Assembly: GCA_016930175.1 (NCBI GenBank)
Contig: JAFGHJ010000003.1
Span: 62,001 to 126,000, forward strand
Length of the DNA: 64,000 nucleotides
DNA from: Caldifarciminota bacterium
GTDB taxonomy: Bacteria > Hydrothermota > UBA3072
Direction of reading: 5' to 3'
Below are positions 35,502 to 43,661 of this stretch, piece by piece (positions within the stretch are counted from its first letter, which is position 1; every line of letters begins with the position of its first letter). The notes beneath the pieces were generated by a model, which was not told the origin of the DNA, did not search any database, and worked only from the letters and a program-made list of their open reading frames with translations. A program made the translations under genes and the position numbers.

Positions 35502-36600
35502 AGCGGTCTGTCATTCCCGCTATGTAATCGCAAGTGACTCTTTCTTTACCAAATTCCGGTATTGTCTTCTGAAATTGAGGGGGGAGCTGATTTGTTTCCT
35601 TTACATAAATTGAGAAAAGTGCGTCTATTATTCTTTTGGATTTTTCCTGCATTTTTATTACCTTATAATGCTGGTATAAATTTTCCATCAAGAAATCTTT
35701 TAATTCACGGTTTAATTTTTCTAAATTTTCGGAAAATTTTACAAGAGGAGGGTTATCGTAAACGTCTTTTAAGGATTTTATTTTGTTCGCCTTGATGTTA
35801 TTTAGCGAGGTTACTATTACATCTCTTACTTCAAATTTAATAAAATTTCTTATTGCCATATAGATTCTTTCCTGCTCTTCGAGTTTCGAGTCGGTTTTTT
35901 CATAGATATCACTCCAGAAGGGGACTTTTCTTAATTGGTTCAGTTTTATGTAATTAGATTTGAGCCCGTCGTCAAGGTCATGGGCGTTATACGCGATTTC
36001 GTCCGCGAAATTTGCTATCTGCCCTTCAAGAGAGGCAGAAGAGTCCGGATCAAATTCGTTTTTTGCCGGATCAGGAGAATCGTAGTCGGTTTCATGCTTT
36101 ATTATTCCTTCTCTTGTTTCGTAACATAGGTTCAAACCTCTAAATTTACTGTACCTGTGCTCGAGTACATCTACCACCCGTAAACCTTGAACATTATGCT
36201 CAAATCCACCGTGGTCCTTCATAAGTTCGTTTAATTTAGATTCCCCCGCATGTCCAAAAGGGGTGTGTCCGATATCGTGTGCCAGACTTATTGCTTCGGT
36301 AAGAGATTCGTTCAAACGTAGCGCTTTTGATATTGTTCTTGCGATTTGCTGAACCTCAAGTGCGTGGGTCAGTCTCGTCCTGTAGTAATCTCCTTCGTGA
36401 TTTACGAATACCTGCGTCTTGTATTCTAATCTTCTGAAGGCGGTGGAATGAATAATCCTGTCTCTATCCCGCATGAAATGAGTCCGGTAAGATGGGGGAG
36501 GTTCATCGTATACCCTTCCCCTGCTTTTTCCGGAAAAGACCGCATACGGTGCGAGAGTTTTTTCTTCGATTTCTTCAAGCTGTTTTCTTAGATTTTTCAT
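35452..36600 (-). CDS. dgt: Deoxyguanosinetriphosphate triphosphohydrolase-like protein
   Basis: A 382-aa HD-domain enzyme that hydrolyses dNTPs to nucleoside and triphosphate. The N-terminal DRDRIIHSTAFRRLEYKTQVF, TRLTHALEV, the HD pair in AHDIGHTPFGHAGE and ADEIAYNAHDLDDG are diagnostic for the dNTPase family. It overlaps map by 26 nt upstream. It likely tunes dNTP pools. Confidence 0.93.
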   Translation of the reverse strand: MKNLRKQLEEIEEKTLAPYAVFSGKSRGRVYDEPPPSYRTHFMRDRDRIIHSTAFRRLEYKTQVFVNHEGDYYRTRLTHALEVQQIARTISKALRLNESLTEAISLAHDIGHTPFGHAGESKLNELMKDHGGFEHNVQGLRVVDVLEHRYSKFRGLNLCYETREGIIKHETDYDSPDPAKNEFDPDSSASLEGQIANFADEIAYNAHDLDDGLKSNYIKLNQLRKVPFWSDIYEKTDSKLEEQERIYMAIRNFIKFEVRDVIVTSLNNIKANKIKSLKDVYDNPPLVKFSENLEKLNRELKDFLMENLYQHYKVIKMQEKSKRIIDALFSIYVKETNQLPPQFQKTIPEFGKERVTCDYIAGMTDRFAQYEYERLFFPFKKM

Positions 36601-37351
36601 ATAAAGAAGAATTTGTTAAGATTTCAGGTTCCGCTTCAGATATTAATATTGTGTGTTCGAAATGCGCGGAGAGTTTTCCGTCCCCGGTAACCACGGTCCA
36701 GTTGTCTCCCAGAATTTTAACTTCGTGACATCCGGCGTTAATCATAGGTTCAACCGCGATTGTCATACCTTTTTTTAATCTGGCTCCGAATCCTTTCTTT
36801 CCGAAGTTGGGTACAGCCGGATCTTCGTGTAAATTTTTTCCAACCCCGTGACCCACAAAATCTCGCACGACATTGAATCCGGCATCTTCGGCTGTTTTTT
36901 GAATAGCATTTGAAATGTCCCCTACTCTATTATCTTTTTTCATTTCTTGTATTGCATTATAAAGCGCTGTTTTCGTTACGCTCAAAAGCTTCTCTGCTTC
37001 CACTTTTAATTCGCCTATACCGAAAGTGTAAGCTGCGTCACTGAAGAATCCATGATATTTAACCCCCACGTCGACACCTACAAGGTCGCCTTCCATTATT
37101 TTTCGGTCATCGGGAATCCCATGAATTACAACTTCGTTAATAGATATACATGAAGAAGCAGGGAAGCCTCTATAGCCTTTAAATGCGGGATAAGCTTTAT
37201 ATTTTTTTATAAATTCTTCGATTTTTCTGTCCAGGTCTTTTGTTTTCATTCCTTCCCGGATTGTATCGTTTATGTATTCGAAAGTTAAGCTGAGGATTTT
37301 GGAGGCTTCTTTAATTTCTTTGATTTCTTTATCGCTTTTGATGATTATCAT
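36575..37351 (-). CDS. map: Methionine aminopeptidase, type I
   Basis: A 258-aa metalloprotease that removes the initiator Met. Metal ligands are visible: the two Asp in VGVDVGVKYHGFFSDAAYTF, His in GHGVGKNLHEDP, Glu in AVEPMINAG and Glu in HFEHTILI. His in VIHGIPD is the conserved substrate-side residue. It is first in the map-dgt-lptF-lptG-yjbQ operon, and is transcribed from a leaderless-type promoter. Confidence 0.95.
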   Translation of the reverse strand: MIIIKSDKEIKEIKEASKILSLTFEYINDTIREGMKTKDLDRKIEEFIKKYKAYPAFKGYRGFPASSCISINEVVIHGIPDDRKIMEGDLVGVDVGVKYHGFFSDAAYTFGIGELKVEAEKLLSVTKTALYNAIQEMKKDNRVGDISNAIQKTAEDAGFNVVRDFVGHGVGKNLHEDPAVPNFGKKGFGARLKKGMTIAVEPMINAGCHEVKILGDNWTVVTGDGKLSAHFEHTILISEAEPEILTNSSLYEKSKKTA

Positions 37352-37357
37352 AAAAAG

Positions 37358-37386
37358 ATAATAAATAGCTGTTCACTTTCTGTCAA
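37358..37386 (-). promoter_or_regulatory. map promoter, predicted leaderless
   Basis: Minus strand TTGACA, 17 nt, TATTAT, 6 nt, ATG. No Shine-Dalgarno. Confidence 0.6.
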
Positions 37387-37413
37387 GGTAAAAGTACTTA
37401 TTCTTTTAAGCTC

Positions 37414-37441
37414 TTGATTTTTTCTTTAAAATTTGTATCAT
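37414..37441 (+). promoter_or_regulatory. Promoter of the 211-aa membrane protein, predicted leaderless
   Basis: TTGATT, 16 nt, TATCAT, 6 nt, ATG at 37448. It includes the TTG used by the track as a start, so the ATG is preferred. It diverges from the map promoter. Confidence 0.5.
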
Positions 37442-37447
37442 TATCAT

Positions 37448-38083
37448 ATGGAATTAATTAGCTTTGTGCCGATTGCGGGTGTGGTTTCGGGTTTAATTGC
37501 TATACTACTCTTTTTTCTTTTGATAAAGAGGCTACGAAACAGGAAGAAGAAAATTCTTGTATGCATTATTCACTTTCTCATTGTTGTCATTTTTGCTCTT
37601 ATATCTTCTATTTTTGTGCTTTTGTACGTGAGTTTGAAAGGCTATCAACATTTTACCTATAATAAACCGATTTTTTCCATTGAGTGTCCGATAAGAGAAG
37701 ATGATTCGTTTGTTGTTAAATTTATTCCCCTAGACGGGGAAGAGAGTCAGGCGAGATTCTATCGTGTTAAAGGACAGCAGTTTGTTATTGAAGGGCATAT
37801 AGTTAGATGGGAAAATTTTTTCGTTACGGTAGGGATGAAGCCTTTATACCAGGTTACGAGGTTGACGGGACGGTACGTTTCGATTAATGATGAGAAGGAA
37901 AAGGAACGAAGTGTCTATGAAATCGCGGAAGAAACCAGGGTATGGAGATGGTTGATGCAGTATGGGGAAAAGATACCCGGTATCGATGCGGTTCATGGTA
38001 TTTCTTCGTTCAAAGATGCAGTAGAACATAAAAATTTTACAGTTTATATCACTCATAACTCATTCATTATTAAAGAGAAATAG
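37448..38083 (+). CDS. Conserved membrane protein of unknown function
   Basis: A 211-aa protein with two N-terminal transmembrane helices (IAGVVSGLIAILLFFLL; VCIIHFLIVVIFALISSIFVLLYV) and a beta-rich soluble domain. The pattern FYRVKGQQFVIEGHIVRWENF...GMKPLYQVTRLTGRY...GIDAVHGIS recalls a family often labelled 'multidrug transporter' in proteobacteria without functional evidence. The start was moved from 37433 to the ATG at 37448, because the upstream TTG lies in the promoter. Confidence 0.7.
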   Translation: MELISFVPIAGVVSGLIAILLFFLLIKRLRNRKKKILVCIIHFLIVVIFALISSIFVLLYVSLKGYQHFTYNKPIFSIECPIREDDSFVVKFIPLDGEESQARFYRVKGQQFVIEGHIVRWENFFVTVGMKPLYQVTRLTGRYVSINDEKEKERSVYEIAEETRVWRWLMQYGEKIPGIDAVHGISSFKDAVEHKNFTVYITHNSFIIKEK

Positions 38084-38339
38084 TTAGCAGGGAGCAGTTA
38101 GAACAACTAATAAGAACTTATTGTTTTTGTGACTTTGTGGCCAACCAGTCTTCGGTTGCTAGTCGCCAGTCACTAGTCAAAAAAAAGAAACAATAAAATT
38201 ATTTGTGCTATTTGTGTGATTTGTTGTTTCTAATTTTCGGATGGGGTGGGGTTTAAACAAACAAAATTTATTTTTTCTCTGTGTGCTCTGTGTGTTTGTT
38301 TCTCCTCTGCGTTCTCTGTGGTTAAACTCTTTTATGCCC
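38084..38339. repeat. Intergenic word-like repeats, six blocks
   Basis: TTAGCAGGGAGCAGTTAG, TTGTTTTTGTGACTTTGTGG, AGTCGCCAGTCACTAGTC, AAATTATTTGTGCTATTTG with TGTGATTTGTTGTTT (38197-38229, the inverse of the words at 19268 and 22888), and CTCTGTGTGCTCTGTGTG with CTGCGTTCTCTGTGG. This fills the gap up to the transglutaminase promoter. Confidence 0.55.
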
Positions 38340-38367
38340 TTGACTTTAAAATAAACAAAGTTATTCT
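38340..38367 (+). promoter_or_regulatory. Promoter of the transglutaminase-to-cca operon
   Basis: TTGACT, 16 nt, TATTCT, followed by AAAAGGAGA and a GTG start at 38386. Confidence 0.55.
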
Positions 38368-38385
38368 TTTCGAAAAGGAGACAAG

Positions 38386-39792
38386 GTGAAAAAAATTCGA
38401 ATCTGGCTGCCAGTTTTATTCTTATTAATAGGAATTGGCGTTATATTTTTTATCAAAGTAGGTATTGCTAAACCACGGGAAGTCTTCTCGGAGAATTTCT
38501 TTGAAGAAGGCTCCAATACCGAGTATTTGGGTGTATATCTAAAAGGGCATAAAGTGGGTTATCTTGCATCCAGAATCGATACAGTTGATAATGGTTATAG
38601 GGTTTTCTCTAACACTTACCTTAAGTTATCTCCCCTGCCGGGAATAGAGAAGGAAGTCTCCTACAGGGTTACTGCCAATACCGATGGCTTGTATAACCTA
38701 AAGAACTTTGAATTTTCAATGTTTTCGGATGATTATTTCTTCGAGGCGAAAGGAGAAAGGAGTAACGGTAAACTTTTAGTCGATATGAATATAGCGGGAC
38801 AAAAAAGAAAGCAAGAGTATGAGATTAAATCTTCTTTTATGCCGGCAACGATAGAAGGTCTGGTAAAGACTGGTAAAACGGGTAAATTTGAATTCTTCGA
38901 CCCTACCCTTCAATCAGTGTTCGAAATAAGCGTGCGGAATTTAGGAGATGATACATTGGAAGGAGAGCCGGTTACCAAGTACGGCGTTACGCAGTCGGGC
39001 ATGGAAATGGTCTTCTGGGTTTCGGATAAAGGGAAGCTCATTCGATCCGAATCGCCAATAGGTTTGGTTATGAAAAGAGAGGGAAGAATTCTTAAGGAGG
39101 ATATCAAGCCGGTAGGCTTGAAGCTGTATGATTCCTACGCGATAAAAGTTGCAAAAGAAATTGAAAATCCCCGCGGTATATCCATGCTGAAAATCCGACT
39201 GGACTCGGTTGACCTCACCGGACTCAGGATAGAAGATGACAGGCAGACACTTAACGGTAATATTCTTACAATCAGGAAAATCGAACCCGGCGAGTCTACA
39301 AGGATTCCGGAAGATATAAAAGAATTTTTGAAATCTACTCCCTTTATACCTTCAGACGATGAGAAGGTTAAAAAAATAGCGGAGGATGTTGTAGGAGACA
39401 AGGAAGGGATTGAAGCTGTCGAAAATATTATCTCTTATGTAGACAAAAAACTAACGGATAAACCGACATTTTCCATTCCAAACGCTCTCGATGCTCTCGA
39501 GTCCGGAGAGGGGGACTGTAATGAACATTCTGCTCTTGCAGTAGCACTCTTACGTGCAATCGGGATTCCCTCCAGGGTGGAAGTAGGACTTGTTTATGTG
39601 GAAAGTGCGTTCTATTACCATGCGTGGATAGGAGTTTATCTCGGAGGCAAATGGATTTCTGCCGACCCTACTTTTAACCAGTTAATAGCTGATCCTACAC
39701 ATGTCAAATTGGAGTACGGGGGGTTTGAAAATCAGGCTAAACTCTATAGAGTCATAAACAAGCTCCAAATTTCGGTTTTGGATTATGATTGA
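38386..39792 (+). CDS. Membrane-anchored transglutaminase-like protein
   Basis: A 468-aa protein starting with GTG. An N-terminal hydrophobic anchor (WLPVLFLLIGIGVIFFI) is followed by a beta-rich periplasmic region. The C-terminal transglutaminase core has the triad: Cys in GEGDCNEHSALAVALLRAIG, His in AFYYHAWIGVYL and Asp in ISADPTFNQ. Such domains act as proteases or ligases on peptides or cell-wall components; the substrate is unknown. It overlaps the ABC ATPase gene by 8 nt. Confidence 0.88.
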   Translation: MKKIRIWLPVLFLLIGIGVIFFIKVGIAKPREVFSENFFEEGSNTEYLGVYLKGHKVGYLASRIDTVDNGYRVFSNTYLKLSPLPGIEKEVSYRVTANTDGLYNLKNFEFSMFSDDYFFEAKGERSNGKLLVDMNIAGQKRKQEYEIKSSFMPATIEGLVKTGKTGKFEFFDPTLQSVFEISVRNLGDDTLEGEPVTKYGVTQSGMEMVFWVSDKGKLIRSESPIGLVMKREGRILKEDIKPVGLKLYDSYAIKVAKEIENPRGISMLKIRLDSVDLTGLRIEDDRQTLNGNILTIRKIEPGESTRIPEDIKEFLKSTPFIPSDDEKVKKIAEDVVGDKEGIEAVENIISYVDKKLTDKPTFSIPNALDALESGEGDCNEHSALAVALLRAIGIPSRVEVGLVYVESAFYYHAWIGVYLGGKWISADPTFNQLIADPTHVKLEYGGFENQAKLYRVINKLQISVLDYD

Positions 39793-40522
39793 ACTTAAAA
39801 ATCTTTCCAAGAGTTTTGGAAAGGTTAAAGCGGTGAATAATTTGAATTTAATAATTCCCAAAGGAGAGTTATTCACATTTTTGGGACCAAATGGAGCAGG
39901 TAAGACCACAACAGTTAAAATGATTACAGGGCTTATATTACCAACAGAAGGGGAAATTTTTATAAAAGGGATTAATCTTCTAAAAGAACCTGAGAGAGCC
40001 AAAAGTGTAATTGCGTACATCCCCGATGAGCCTTTTCTTTATCCGGAGTTGACCGGAAGGGAGTTCATATTTTTTGTATGCAGGCTTTACGAACTGGATA
40101 AGAAAACCATCGAAGAAAGGATGGAATATTTATTTGGGGAGTTCGGAATAAAAAAATGGATCGATTTTCCTTCTTCCGAATATTCGCATGGTATGAGGCA
40201 AAAAGTCGTATTTATCCAGGCGTTAATTCATAATCCGGATATTATAGTTATTGATGAACCTATGGTTGGATTGGATCCTGTTTCCTCAAGAACAGTCAAG
40301 AAAATATTAAGGGAGAGGGTAGACAGCGGCGTATCTGTATTTATGTCTACACATTCTCTCTCTCTCGCGGAAGAAATATCCGATAGAGTCGGAGTGATTG
40401 ATAATGGAGTTTTGATAGAAACCGGAAAGGTTCCCGAACTCAAAAAAAGTCTGGGTAAGGATTATTCAACTTTAGAAGAAGTTTATTTTAAGCTTACAGA
40501 GGAGGAAAAGAGTGTCGTGTAG
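39785..40522 (+). CDS. ABC transporter ATP-binding protein
   Basis: A 245-aa ATPase. Walker A is GPNGAGKTT, the signature reads YSHGMRQKV, Walker B is IIVIDEPMVGLDP, and the switch His is in MSTHSLSLAEEI. It is of the DrrA/CcmA-like exporter type (IPDEPFLYPELTGREF). No permease gene is adjacent, so the membrane partner must be elsewhere. It is coupled to the transglutaminase upstream and overlaps purN by 11 nt downstream. Confidence 0.9.
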   Translation: MIELKNLSKSFGKVKAVNNLNLIIPKGELFTFLGPNGAGKTTTVKMITGLILPTEGEIFIKGINLLKEPERAKSVIAYIPDEPFLYPELTGREFIFFVCRLYELDKKTIEERMEYLFGEFGIKKWIDFPSSEYSHGMRQKVVFIQALIHNPDIIVIDEPMVGLDPVSSRTVKKILRERVDSGVSVFMSTHSLSLAEEISDRVGVIDNGVLIETGKVPELKKSLGKDYSTLEEVYFKLTEEEKSVV

Positions 40523-41138
40523 AGTAGCTGTTTTAGTTTCAGGCAGAGGTTCAAATCTTCAATCTATTATTGATAAAAGTAAATCTCGTGAGATTGATGC
40601 TGAAGTAGCGGTTGTTCTTTCCGATAACAAGGAAGCTTTTGCGCTTGCGAGAGCAAGAAAAGCGGGAATAGAAGCGCATTATATCGACCCTGAAGTAACA
40701 AAACCTGTGTTAATCGGTAATGCAGAAGACAATTATATCAATACTTTAAAAGAATACAAAGTTGATCTCGTATGTCTCGCTGGATTTATGAGGATAGTAA
40801 AGGAAAAAATTATAGCAGAGTTTAAATGGAAAATGATGAACATTCATCCTTCTCTTTTGCCGTCTTTTAAAGGTCTCCATGTCCAGAAAAAAGCACTGGA
40901 TTATGGTGTACGCTTTGCCGGTGCTACAGTTCACTTTGTGACAGGAGATGTAGACGGAGGTCCTATAATCCTGCAGGCAGTGGTGCCTGTTTACCAGGAT
41001 GATACAGAAGAGAGTCTTTCGAGCAGAATTTTAAAAGAAGAACACAGGATATATCCCGAGGCTATAGATCTTTTTTCGAAGAATAAGTTAAAAATAAAAG
41101 ACAATAGAGTATTTATTGAGGGAGATGATGGAAAATAA
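40512..41138 (+). CDS. purN: Phosphoribosylglycinamide formyltransferase
   Basis: A 208-aa enzyme that transfers a formyl group from 10-formyl-THF to GAR in purine synthesis. It has VLVSGRGSNLQSII, the folate/catalytic region CLAGFMRIV, and NIHPSLLPSFKGLHVQKKALDYGVRFAGATVHFV with catalytic Asn, His and, further on, Asp (GDVDGGPII). GTG start within the end of the ABC gene. Confidence 0.95.
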   Translation: MSCRVAVLVSGRGSNLQSIIDKSKSREIDAEVAVVLSDNKEAFALARARKAGIEAHYIDPEVTKPVLIGNAEDNYINTLKEYKVDLVCLAGFMRIVKEKIIAEFKWKMMNIHPSLLPSFKGLHVQKKALDYGVRFAGATVHFVTGDVDGGPIILQAVVPVYQDDTEESLSSRILKEEHRIYPEAIDLFSKNKLKIKDNRVFIEGDDGK

Positions 41139-42126
41139 AATTAAAATTGGTTTGGTGGGTGCGGGTGCGGTTGCGCAAGTTGGCTATTTGCCGGTGATTG
41201 CCGAAAGAGAAGATCTGGTTCTTGAAGCAGTTACAGAATCAAACAGGGAGAAGGTAGAAATTCTTTCCAGGATGTATAACATAAAAAAGATATTTGTAGA
41301 TTACGAAAAAATGCTGCAGGATTCGGAAATCGATGTTGTTATTATAGCCACACCCAACTATCTGCATACTCCCATGGCTATTTCTGCTATTGAGTATGGG
41401 AAAAATGTTCTCTGCGAGATGCCTCTTGGTCTCGACGCCAAGGAGGTTAAGCGTCTGGGAGAAGTTGTTGATTCCTCTGATTTGGTTTTAATGCCTGCCT
41501 TCAATGGAAGGTTCAGGCCGGATGTCGGAATATTAAAAGAACTTGTTTTTGGAGGAGAATTAGGTAGGCTTTCCTTTGCTAAGGCAGGATGGCTTAAATC
41601 CCTGCATGAAGAACATCTTGATGGGTGGAGAAGAGATCCTTTGAAATCCGGAGGAGGAGCTATAATGACCTTAGGTGTGCAGATTCTTGGTTATGTTACT
41701 CATCTTTTTGGTTCTGATGTCTCTTCTGTAATTGCTGGATTTCATACCACTGATAAAATTGAAGATTCCGGGATAGTATTCCTGCGCTATAAAGACGGAA
41801 GGTATCTTTTGCTTGAGGTAGGCTGGACTCTTCTTTTTGAAAAGGATTTCACTTATTTTAACCTTTATGGAAGCGATGGTGTTGGACTTTTAAATCCACT
41901 AAAGATAAAAAAGTTAGAGGATAACAAAGTTAAGGATATTACTCCAATTAATATCCCAAAGCACCCGGTGAAAACTTCTTATTACGGTCTTGTAGATTAT
42001 TTCATAAACGCTGTTCGGGGAAAACATCTGGAAGAAAACACCTGGGAAGATGCTTATCAGATTGCTAAAATAGTAGATGCGGCTTACCAATCGGCGGAGG
42101 AGAAAAAAGAAGTTCATCTGGACTGA
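41128..42126 (+). CDS. Gfo/Idh/MocA-family oxidoreductase with an altered EKP motif
   Basis: A 332-aa protein. The Rossmann motif is GLVGAGAVAQVGYLP, followed by IATPNYLHTPMAISAIEYGKNVLCEMP. The family's conserved EKP reads EMP here, so the catalytic Lys is lost, while GGGAIMTLGVQILG keeps the conserved Gly and substrate region but has Gln where a His is common. It may bind NAD(P) and sugars without normal dehydrogenase chemistry. The track starts at TTG 41116; ATG 41128 after GAGGGAG is preferred. It overlaps purN by 11 nt. Confidence 0.82.
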   Translation: MENKIKIGLVGAGAVAQVGYLPVIAEREDLVLEAVTESNREKVEILSRMYNIKKIFVDYEKMLQDSEIDVVIIATPNYLHTPMAISAIEYGKNVLCEMPLGLDAKEVKRLGEVVDSSDLVLMPAFNGRFRPDVGILKELVFGGELGRLSFAKAGWLKSLHEEHLDGWRRDPLKSGGGAIMTLGVQILGYVTHLFGSDVSSVIAGFHTTDKIEDSGIVFLRYKDGRYLLLEVGWTLLFEKDFTYFNLYGSDGVGLLNPLKIKKLEDNKVKDITPINIPKHPVKTSYYGLVDYFINAVRGKHLEENTWEDAYQIAKIVDAAYQSAEEKKEVHLD

Positions 42127-42140
42127 GTTTCTTTCTGATC

Positions 42141-43661
42141 ATGTTATCATTTTTAAATCGTTTTAATAAATCTTTTGTTGATTATGCTTTATTGGTTTTA
42201 GGCGGGTTTTGTTTGACTCTTTCTTTTGCTCCTTTTAATATTTCCATTCTTGCCTGGTTCTCTTTTATCCCTCTGTTTTATTCTCTTCGAGACGGGAAAT
42301 TTCCTTTCTTGAAGGGTTTTATTATGGGTTTTTCCTTTTTTTCTTCGCTTCTTTACTGGGTCCCTTTCTCTAATGTTGTAGAAGGTACGATTGTGCCGCT
42401 TGTAGTACTTGGTTCTTTTCTTTTGGTTGTATATCTTTCTTCTTTTTTCGGTTTTTCTGGTATTTTGTATAATAAATTAAATAAAATTGGCTATGCCTAT
42501 TTGTTCCCGATTGTATTCGCAGGATTGGAATTTCTGCGAAGTCTTTCTTCTGTTTGGGGCTTTACCTGGGGTTCTATTGGCTTTTCTCAGAGCAGTTTAA
42601 TTCATCTGGTTCAATTTGCCTCTATAGGAGGTTTACCTCTTGTTGCTTTGTGGGTCCTTTTTTTAAACATTTTTATATATTTATTTTTTAAAGATTTAAG
42701 TACTAAAGAAAAAAAAAGAATGATTTACTTGATTTCTTTCTTTTCTTTACTGATTATCCCTTTTGCTTATTCCCAAATTATACTCAACAGAGGCATTTCG
42801 GATGTCGAATACAAAAATATAGGAGTTGTACAGCCTAATATCTTACCGTCAGATAAAAGGAAAAGCGATGTCGAGCGATTGCTGAGGATGAAAAAAATTA
42901 TTGAAGAGAGCTCCGATGCCGACTTGTATGTATTGCCGGAAACGGCTTCACCCTTTTCTCTTACCAAGAATAAAAATACGGAGCTTTTCTTTATGGACCT
43001 TGCTAATGAAAAAAATGCGCCTGTTATTACCGGTATGGTTGATTATAAAAGGAAGAAAGGCGGTTTTTCATATTATAATTCGGCAGCCGTTGTAGATTCA
43101 TCCGGTATCGAGGGTCTTTATAGGAAAGTTTTTCTTCTTCCTTTTGTGGAGAGACTTCCTTTCGATGATGTAATGCCAAAATTGAAAGAGTTTGATCTTG
43201 GACAGGGGCAATATACTCCTGGTTCGGAATTTCCGGTTTTTGAAGTTGATAACCTGAATTTTTCTGTTTATATATGTTATGAAGCTATTTTCCCTCAGCT
43301 TTTAAGAAATTTTGTTGAAAATGGGGCTAGTTTTCTGGTAAATATTACCGAAGATGGGTGGTTCGGCAGAACTAACGGGCCTTACCAGCATGCCCAGATG
43401 GCTGCTTTTCAATCGATAATATTCAGGAGGGCTGTCGCAAGGTCGGCAAATACAGGTATTTCGTTTGTATCTGATCCTTATGGCAGAGTTATAAAGAAAA
43501 CTCGGATTTTCACGGAGGACTGTATTGTTTGTGAAGTTCCTCTTTTGGAATGTAAGACTGTTTATACGAGAATAGGTAATACTTTCGGCTGGACTTTTTT
43601 GTTTTTTATTTTAATATTGATTGTTACAGAGCCTGTACTAAGGAAGAATAAGAAAAAATGA
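42141..43661 (+). CDS. lnt: Apolipoprotein N-acyltransferase
   Basis: A 506-aa inner-membrane enzyme that adds the third acyl chain to lipoproteins. Six or more N-terminal transmembrane helices are followed by a nitrilase-type domain with the catalytic triad: Glu in VLPETASPFS, Lys in YRKVFLLPFVERLPF and Cys in VYICYEAIFP. It fits the many lipoproteins in this window. Its end overlaps the cca start (ATGA). Confidence 0.93.
   Translation: MLSFLNRFNKSFVDYALLVLGGFCLTLSFAPFNISILAWFSFIPLFYSLRDGKFPFLKGFIMGFSFFSSLLYWVPFSNVVEGTIVPLVVLGSFLLVVYLSSFFGFSGILYNKLNKIGYAYLFPIVFAGLEFLRSLSSVWGFTWGSIGFSQSSLIHLVQFASIGGLPLVALWVLFLNIFIYLFFKDLSTKEKKRMIYLISFFSLLIIPFAYSQIILNRGISDVEYKNIGVVQPNILPSDKRKSDVERLLRMKKIIEESSDADLYVLPETASPFSLTKNKNTELFFMDLANEKNAPVITGMVDYKRKKGGFSYYNSAAVVDSSGIEGLYRKVFLLPFVERLPFDDVMPKLKEFDLGQGQYTPGSEFPVFEVDNLNFSVYICYEAIFPQLLRNFVENGASFLVNITEDGWFGRTNGPYQHAQMAAFQSIIFRRAVARSANTGISFVSDPYGRVIKKTRIFTEDCIVCEVPLLECKTVYTRIGNTFGWTFLFFILILIVTEPVLRKNKKK

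Noticed and set aside
40540-40570. GGTTCAAATC, resembling a tRNA T-loop
   Set aside because: Inside purN coding sequence with no acceptor stem or anticodon arm around it.
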